From Neocallimastix lanati (nom. inval.) (lineage: Eukaryota > Neocallimastigomycota > Neocallimastigomycetes > Neocallimastigales > Neocallimastigaceae): a stretch of DNA of 64,000 bases. Below the pieces are notes generated by a model, which made no database searches, was not told where the DNA came from, and saw nothing but the letters and a program-made list of their open reading frames with translations. Of the stretch, positions 59,379-64,000 are shown piece after piece. The stretch is from the NCBI GenBank assembly GCA_016946835.1, contig JACVTC010000009.1, positions 336,001 to 400,000 of the forward strand. Direction: 5' to 3'. The position numbers and the translations under genes were made by a program. Numbering within the stretch: position 1 is the first letter of the stretch; each line of letters begins with the position of its first letter.

Positions 59379-61057
59379 GAAGTAGTAATAATAATAATAG
59401 TAGTAGTAGTAATAGTAATAGTAATAATAATAGTAATAGTAAAAGTAAAAGTAAAAGTAATGGTAATAGTAATTATAATTATAATAATAGTTTTTCTTCT
59501 TCCTCATCTCAAAAATTTATAAAGGATGTCTATCATAATATTTTTAATCCTATATTTAAGGAAAGAATTTATCATAATCAATATTTCAATAATAATAATG
59601 GTAATAATAACAACAGCAGTAATAATAAACGTAGTAATAGTATAATAACTATTGATATTGATAGTCAAAGTCAAGGTCAAGGCCAAGGTCAAGGTCTTCC
59701 TTTTCCTATTAATTTTAAATCACAATCTAATCCTTCTATCCATTCCTTTTCATATTCCTATACCTTTACCAACAGCCCTACCCGTAGTTCTCAAATTAAC
59801 ATTAGTACTACCGAAGGAGAAGAAGGAGGAGAAGAAGAAGGAGAAAGAGAAGCAAATGACATTGATGAGGATACTCCAGGTCATAATCATAGTCATAGTC
59901 ATAGTTACCCTAATAGTCATACTTCTCACAGTAGTAATAGGTATCATCATAGTCATAGTAATGAAAAAACTATTTCTATAGGAGGTAGTCGATCCTCCAG
60001 TATAGATTTTTATCGTACTTATAATTATAGTACTTCCGATTTACCTAATAAATATCAAAATAGTTCCAGTTCTTCAACTATGATGTCCACTCCAATGATA
60101 ACAAAAACAAAAGCAACAACAACTACAACTGCTAATACTAATATTAATACCAATACCAATACCAATACTAATACTAATACGGTTGTTCTTAATTCTTCCA
60201 CTTCACAATCCCCAAATTATTCTCATTCAAATACAACTCTTTCCAATAGTATTTCTAATAGTAATATTACCATTGCTGCTCCTCCTACTCCTACACCTTC
60301 TATTCATTTTGAAAATGAAAATTTTGTCATTTCTAATTGTATAACTAAATTAAATCAACTTCAAACTACCAGTAATCCTAATATCAATATCAATACCAAT
60401 ACCAATACCAATACTAATACCAATTATAATAATAATAATAATAATAATAATGATATAAATACCAATACCAGTATTAATACCAATATCAATTCTAAAACCA
60501 ATACCAATAACAATAACAATTATAATAATAATAATGATATAAATACCAATTGTATTACTAATACTAAAAATGATATAAATAATATAAATATTAATATAAA
60601 TTCCAATAATTCTACTCATAGTATTAGTATAAAACCAGAAACACCATCTTCCTCCTGTACTCCAGTAACACCAGTTACACCAGTTACACCAGTCACACCG
60701 GTAACCCCAATTACACCAGTTACACCAGTCACACCGGTTACACCGGTAACCCCAGTTACACCAGTTACACCAGTCACACCTGTTTCAATTACTACTACTG
60801 CATCATCGACAACCACGGCAACCACAGCAACCATCAATTCTTTTACTCCTTCTAATTCCAAACCACCAGTGAATCATAATTTAATACCACCAAAAACAAA
60901 AGTTTTCCGTTATAATATTCACTATCGAACCCGTGAAATTGATATTTTAGGACGAACGGCTCATGTTCAAGCCTTAAGAGAAATGCTAGTCATACGAATG
61001 CTCTTCACTCTCATTCATCATCAAGTAGAAAAAATTAATATTAATGATACCTTTTAA
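54349..61057 (+). CDS. FAM135/DUF676-type alpha/beta-hydrolase (eight exons, about 1601 aa)
   Basis: Probable serine lipase or esterase; the family is poorly characterised. Exons: 54349-54455, 54606-54733, 55002-55545, 55864-56329, 56621-57136, 57447-57685, 57914-58154 and 58493-61057. Phases fit throughout. The N-terminal region ([20 protein letters not shown]) matches the FAM135 start, followed by Ser-rich linkers. The hydrolase begins near residue 825 ([20 protein letters not shown]). The nucleophile is Ser908 in CHSMGG, then [10 protein letters not shown], the probable Asp1009 in TQDGYVP, and His1571 in DILGRTAH. Between Asp and His lie about 560 residues where other members have under 100: Asn/Ser and Thr runs, His-Ser repeats and a run of Thr-Pro-Val (60658-60780). 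A short conserved helix ([11 protein letters not shown]) survives in the middle. The exon 4 start is the least certain: 22 in-frame coding-like codons (from about 55793) precede the only usable AG. Confidence 0.88.
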
Positions 61058-61324
61058 TTTTTTTATTTTATTTTATTTTATTTTATTTTTTTTTTTTTAA
61101 ATATATCTATTTACATAATATTAATTTATAAAATATAAGATATCAAAACTATCAAACTTTTATTTTATTTTTTAAAAAAAAAAAAAAAAAAAAATAATAC
61201 AAAAAAATACAATGAAAAAAAAAGATTTTTTTTTTTTTTTGAAACAAATAAACAAACAATAGTATAAACGAACAAATAACAGCAAATAAAACAAACAAAT
61301 ATTAAAATGCATAATTAAAATATA

Positions 61325-61363
<39 letters not shown>

Positions 61364-61590
61364 AACTACATACATTTAGAATCATATATTTATATTTATA
61401 TATATATATATATTAACATTTTATATTTTTTTCCTTTTTTTTTTTTATTTTTTTATTTTTTTATTTTTATTAAAAAAAAAAAAAAAAAATTCCTTATATA
61501 TATACAATAGCCATCATAATAAATAATAGTTAATATAAATGTATATATATAAATAAATATATATATATGTTATAAAATTTTAATTTATTT

Positions 61591-61623
<33 letters not shown>

Positions 61624-62692
61624 CTTTTCTTTTATATAATTTCATATATCAATATTTATTTATTTATATTATTATTATTATTCAACCATCAACAATAATA
61701 TAACAGGTTTATATATTAAATAAAATATACAATTATATATTATTATTTATATTATTTATTTTATTATTATTATTATTTTTTTTTTATATTATTTTTATTT
61801 TTTAAAATAATTTTTTTATTTTATTTTATTTTATTTTATTTTATTTTTTATTAAAAAGTCAATTATGACTTTTTAAGAAATAGATAAAAAAAAAAAAATA
61901 AAGAAAAAATATATATATAGAGAGAGAGATAAAAAGAAATAAAAAATAAAAATAAAAAAAAAAATAAGAATAAAAAAAAATAAATAAATAAATAAATAAT
62001 ATTAATAATAATAGAAATAGAAATAGAAATATAATAATAATAACAGAAATAGAAATAATAATAATGATTATATAAAAAAAAAAATAAAAAAAAAAAAAAA
62101 ATAAAAATAAAAATAAAAAAAAAAAAATAGAAATAAAAATAGAAATAGAAATAGTTATAAACAACAACAAAAACAACAATAATAATAATAGTTATAATAA
62201 TTATAATAATTTTAGTACAAAAAAAAAAAAAAAAAAAATAAATCAAAATCAAAAATCAATAAATTAAATATAAAAAAAAAAAAAAAAAAAAATTAATATT
62301 AATAAGTAAAAATAATAATAATAATTTATAATAAAAATAGTAATAATAATAGTAATAATAATAATAATATTTTTTTTTTTTTTCAGTAAAAGTAATTAAA
62401 TTATAGAAAAAATAATATATATATATATTTAAAATAAAATTATTAGAGAAAATAACTTTTCAATAAATTAAAAACTATAGAAAAAATAAATATATATAAT
62501 AATAATAAGTAAATCCATTAATAAATAAAATCTATTTAATTAATAAAATTATAATAAAAATTAAACGATTTAATTAATAATAAAAAACAGAAAAAAAAAA
62601 AATAAAAATAAAAAATAAAAAATAAAAAATAAAAAATAAAAAATAAAAAATAAAAAATAAAAAATAAAAAATTATAATAATTAATACTTTCT

Positions 62693-62725
<33 letters not shown>

Positions 62726-63179
62726 TTTTTTATTTTTCTTCTTCTTTTTTTTTTTTTATGTATATATAATGACTTTTAGTTTTATTTAAATTTAGTTTAA
62801 TTTATATAGGATAATAATAAAGATAGTGATAGTGATATTATTTTTTTTCCCTATTTTATTCATTCTATTTTTTCATTTTTACTTTTCTATTTTATTTTCT
62901 ATTTTGTTCATTTTATTTTGTTCATTTTACTTTTCTATTTTTATTTCTATTTTATTTAGTTATTAATTTCTAATTATATATCTCGATAATATTGATAATA
63001 ATAATAATAATAATAAAAAAAAATATATATATATATATATTATTATATATATTATAATTTATAAGGTAGAGTTCAATATATATTTACATATATATAATCA
63101 ATTAATAATAAATATAGAAAAATTAATAAATAAATAAATAAAAATAAAAATAAAAAAGTCAAATATGAAATATGATAAC
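61058..63179. other. Intergenic region downstream of the FAM135 gene
   Basis: 3' flank made of A- and T-runs (61326-61361, 61593-61623, 62695-62723), TAAAAAA repeats at 62595-62660, AGAAAT and AAT repeats, and TTCTATTTT repeats at 62860-62960. The open frames on the minus strand (61172-61375 and 61859-62252) are Phe/Ile-only translations. No gene is seen. Confidence 0.6.
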
Positions 63180-63361
63180 TGTTAAGAGTTTGGAACTTGT
63201 GGTTTATAATTATGTCAATTTTATTATAAAATTTATGATAAAGAGTTACTAGTATTTAATTATTCTAAAATTAAATGCTTATATATTAATGAGACTAGTT
63301 CCTTATTTTATATCATAATATATTTTAATACATTTGAAGCTTTTTTTTACATATTGTAACA
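63180..63361 (-). repeat. Copia LTR (182 bp)
   Basis: It has the expected TG...CA edges: the plus strand starts TGTTAAGAGTTTGGAACTTG and ends ACATATTGTAACA. It is the cleanest LTR in the window. The five bases before it are ATAAC; the matching target-site copy would lie outside the window. Confidence 0.7.
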
Positions 63362-63611
63362 TTCCTCCTTAAACCTAGTTATTCTATAATGAATAAATTG
63401 GTTTACTAGTGAATTTGTGTATATAAAATTATAGTATTCTTTAATATTAATTTGACATTATTAAACTAATAGTTATTTCTATTCTTAATTAACTTTTAAT
63501 TATACATGAATAAAAAAATTTTTACATTATATTTATTGCTTATATTCGATTTAAATATTGTTAAAATTATTTCTTAAATATATTTTGATCTAATAATTTC
63601 TCCCCCTTAAA

Positions 63612-63720
63612 TCAAAGTGTTTAATAATATTACCCCATTAATATTAGATGTATCTAAAACATCTCTTATAATTTATGGTTTATATATTACCATTTATATG
63701 ATGGAAAACTTTTCTCTTGA
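63612..63720 (-). pseudogene. Fossil copia RNase H segment, second copy
   Basis: The minus-strand reading gives IYKP, a stop, then IIRDVLDTSNINGVILLNTL. The same RD and NG.I.LN landmarks appear as at 42340-42480, with independent substitutions and a stop, so both copies decayed from a common coding ancestor. Confidence 0.6.
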
Positions 63721-64000
63721 AGGGTGATATTATACCATTTCAACTTGTGTGAATACCTCTTATATATTGGGTTTCTATATCACTTTTAACTATAATTCTC
63801 GTTAAAGATTAGGACTAACTTTTATATAGTTTCACTTTAAAGATTTAGCGATAACTATTAATATAAATTATTAATGATATATCGGTATACTTGATAAATT
63901 TTTGAGGTATTAAAACTAATTACATATATAGTTAATTATATTATTTTAGCCATGTAAACTTATCAGTAAATATAAAAAATTGTTTCATAATTTATTTAGA

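Larger units (their letters stand above)
63180..64000 (-). mobile_element. Second Ty1/copia remnant, cut by the window end
   Basis: Homologous to the element at 41936 over its whole visible length. An LTR (63180-63361) is followed by a purine tract on the minus strand (complement of 63362-63370), then the RNase H fossil and the upstream interior. Near 63905-63960 it has about 50 bases that are missing from the first copy, so the first copy carries the deletion. No frame is open. The rest of the element lies beyond the window. Confidence 0.65.

Noticed and set aside
60616-60861. Gly-Val-Thr repeat frame on the minus strand
   Set aside because: It is the antisense of the Thr-Pro-Val run in the FAM135 gene.
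61141-63179. Polyadenylation signals (AATAAA) and TATA boxes
   Set aside because: Such motifs occur by chance everywhere in DNA this AT-rich, so individual sites cannot be supported.

Overview
The window is extremely AT-rich eukaryotic DNA. It has long A/T homopolymers, AAT/ATT microsatellites, intron-rich genes with short GT-AG introns, and asparagine/glutamine/serine-rich inserts in its proteins. These traits, a single-exon protein with about 18 ankyrin repeats and decayed Ty1/copia elements fit an anaerobic gut fungus (Neocallimastigomycota) best. That placement is inference; a dictyostelid-like amoeba is less likely because one gene here has 16 exons.

I can support five full gene models and one small putative one. 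(1) 5444-7936, +: a single-exon ankyrin-repeat protein behind an unusual duplicated leader with short upstream ORFs. (2) 14527-18527, +: an F-box/leucine-rich-repeat protein in six exons. (3) 19736-20139, -: a small unrecognised spliced gene. (4) 20674-24372, -: a casein-kinase-1-superfamily kinase of the tau-tubulin kinase type with a long Gln-rich tail, five exons. (5) 29808-36866, +: the nuclear pore scaffold nucleoporin Nup155/Nup157/170, 16 exons. It converges on (6) 38265-40731, -: a RING plus TRAF-type zinc-finger, coiled-coil protein, four exons. (7) 54349-61057, +: a FAM135/DUF676 alpha/beta-hydrolase, eight exons, with its catalytic triad split by long low-complexity inserts. Reading frame is kept across every proposed splice junction; only the exon 4 start of the FAM135 gene and the 3' end of the small gene are doubtful.

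Between the genes lie kilobases of repeats. Heptamer satellites occur at 181-1215 and, in the opposite orientation, at 45230-46420 with a 365-bp higher-order unit. There are 43-bp and 36-bp minisatellites, several local duplications, a decayed ankyrin-like pseudogene near 8800-9480, and two minus-strand Ty1/copia remnants (41936-43824 and 63180 to the window end) that share a fossil RNase H segment. A GC-rich island near 44160-44270 with a nested hairpin is the sharpest compositional anomaly.

The genes are unrelated housekeeping and signalling genes (nuclear transport, kinase signalling, ubiquitin-related, lipid hydrolase) and do not form a cluster or pathway. I found no CRISPR array, rRNA, tRNA or clear new multi-gene system. 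The observations most worth following are the leader uORFs of the ankyrin gene, the GC-rich island, the split hydrolase triad and the small spliced gene.
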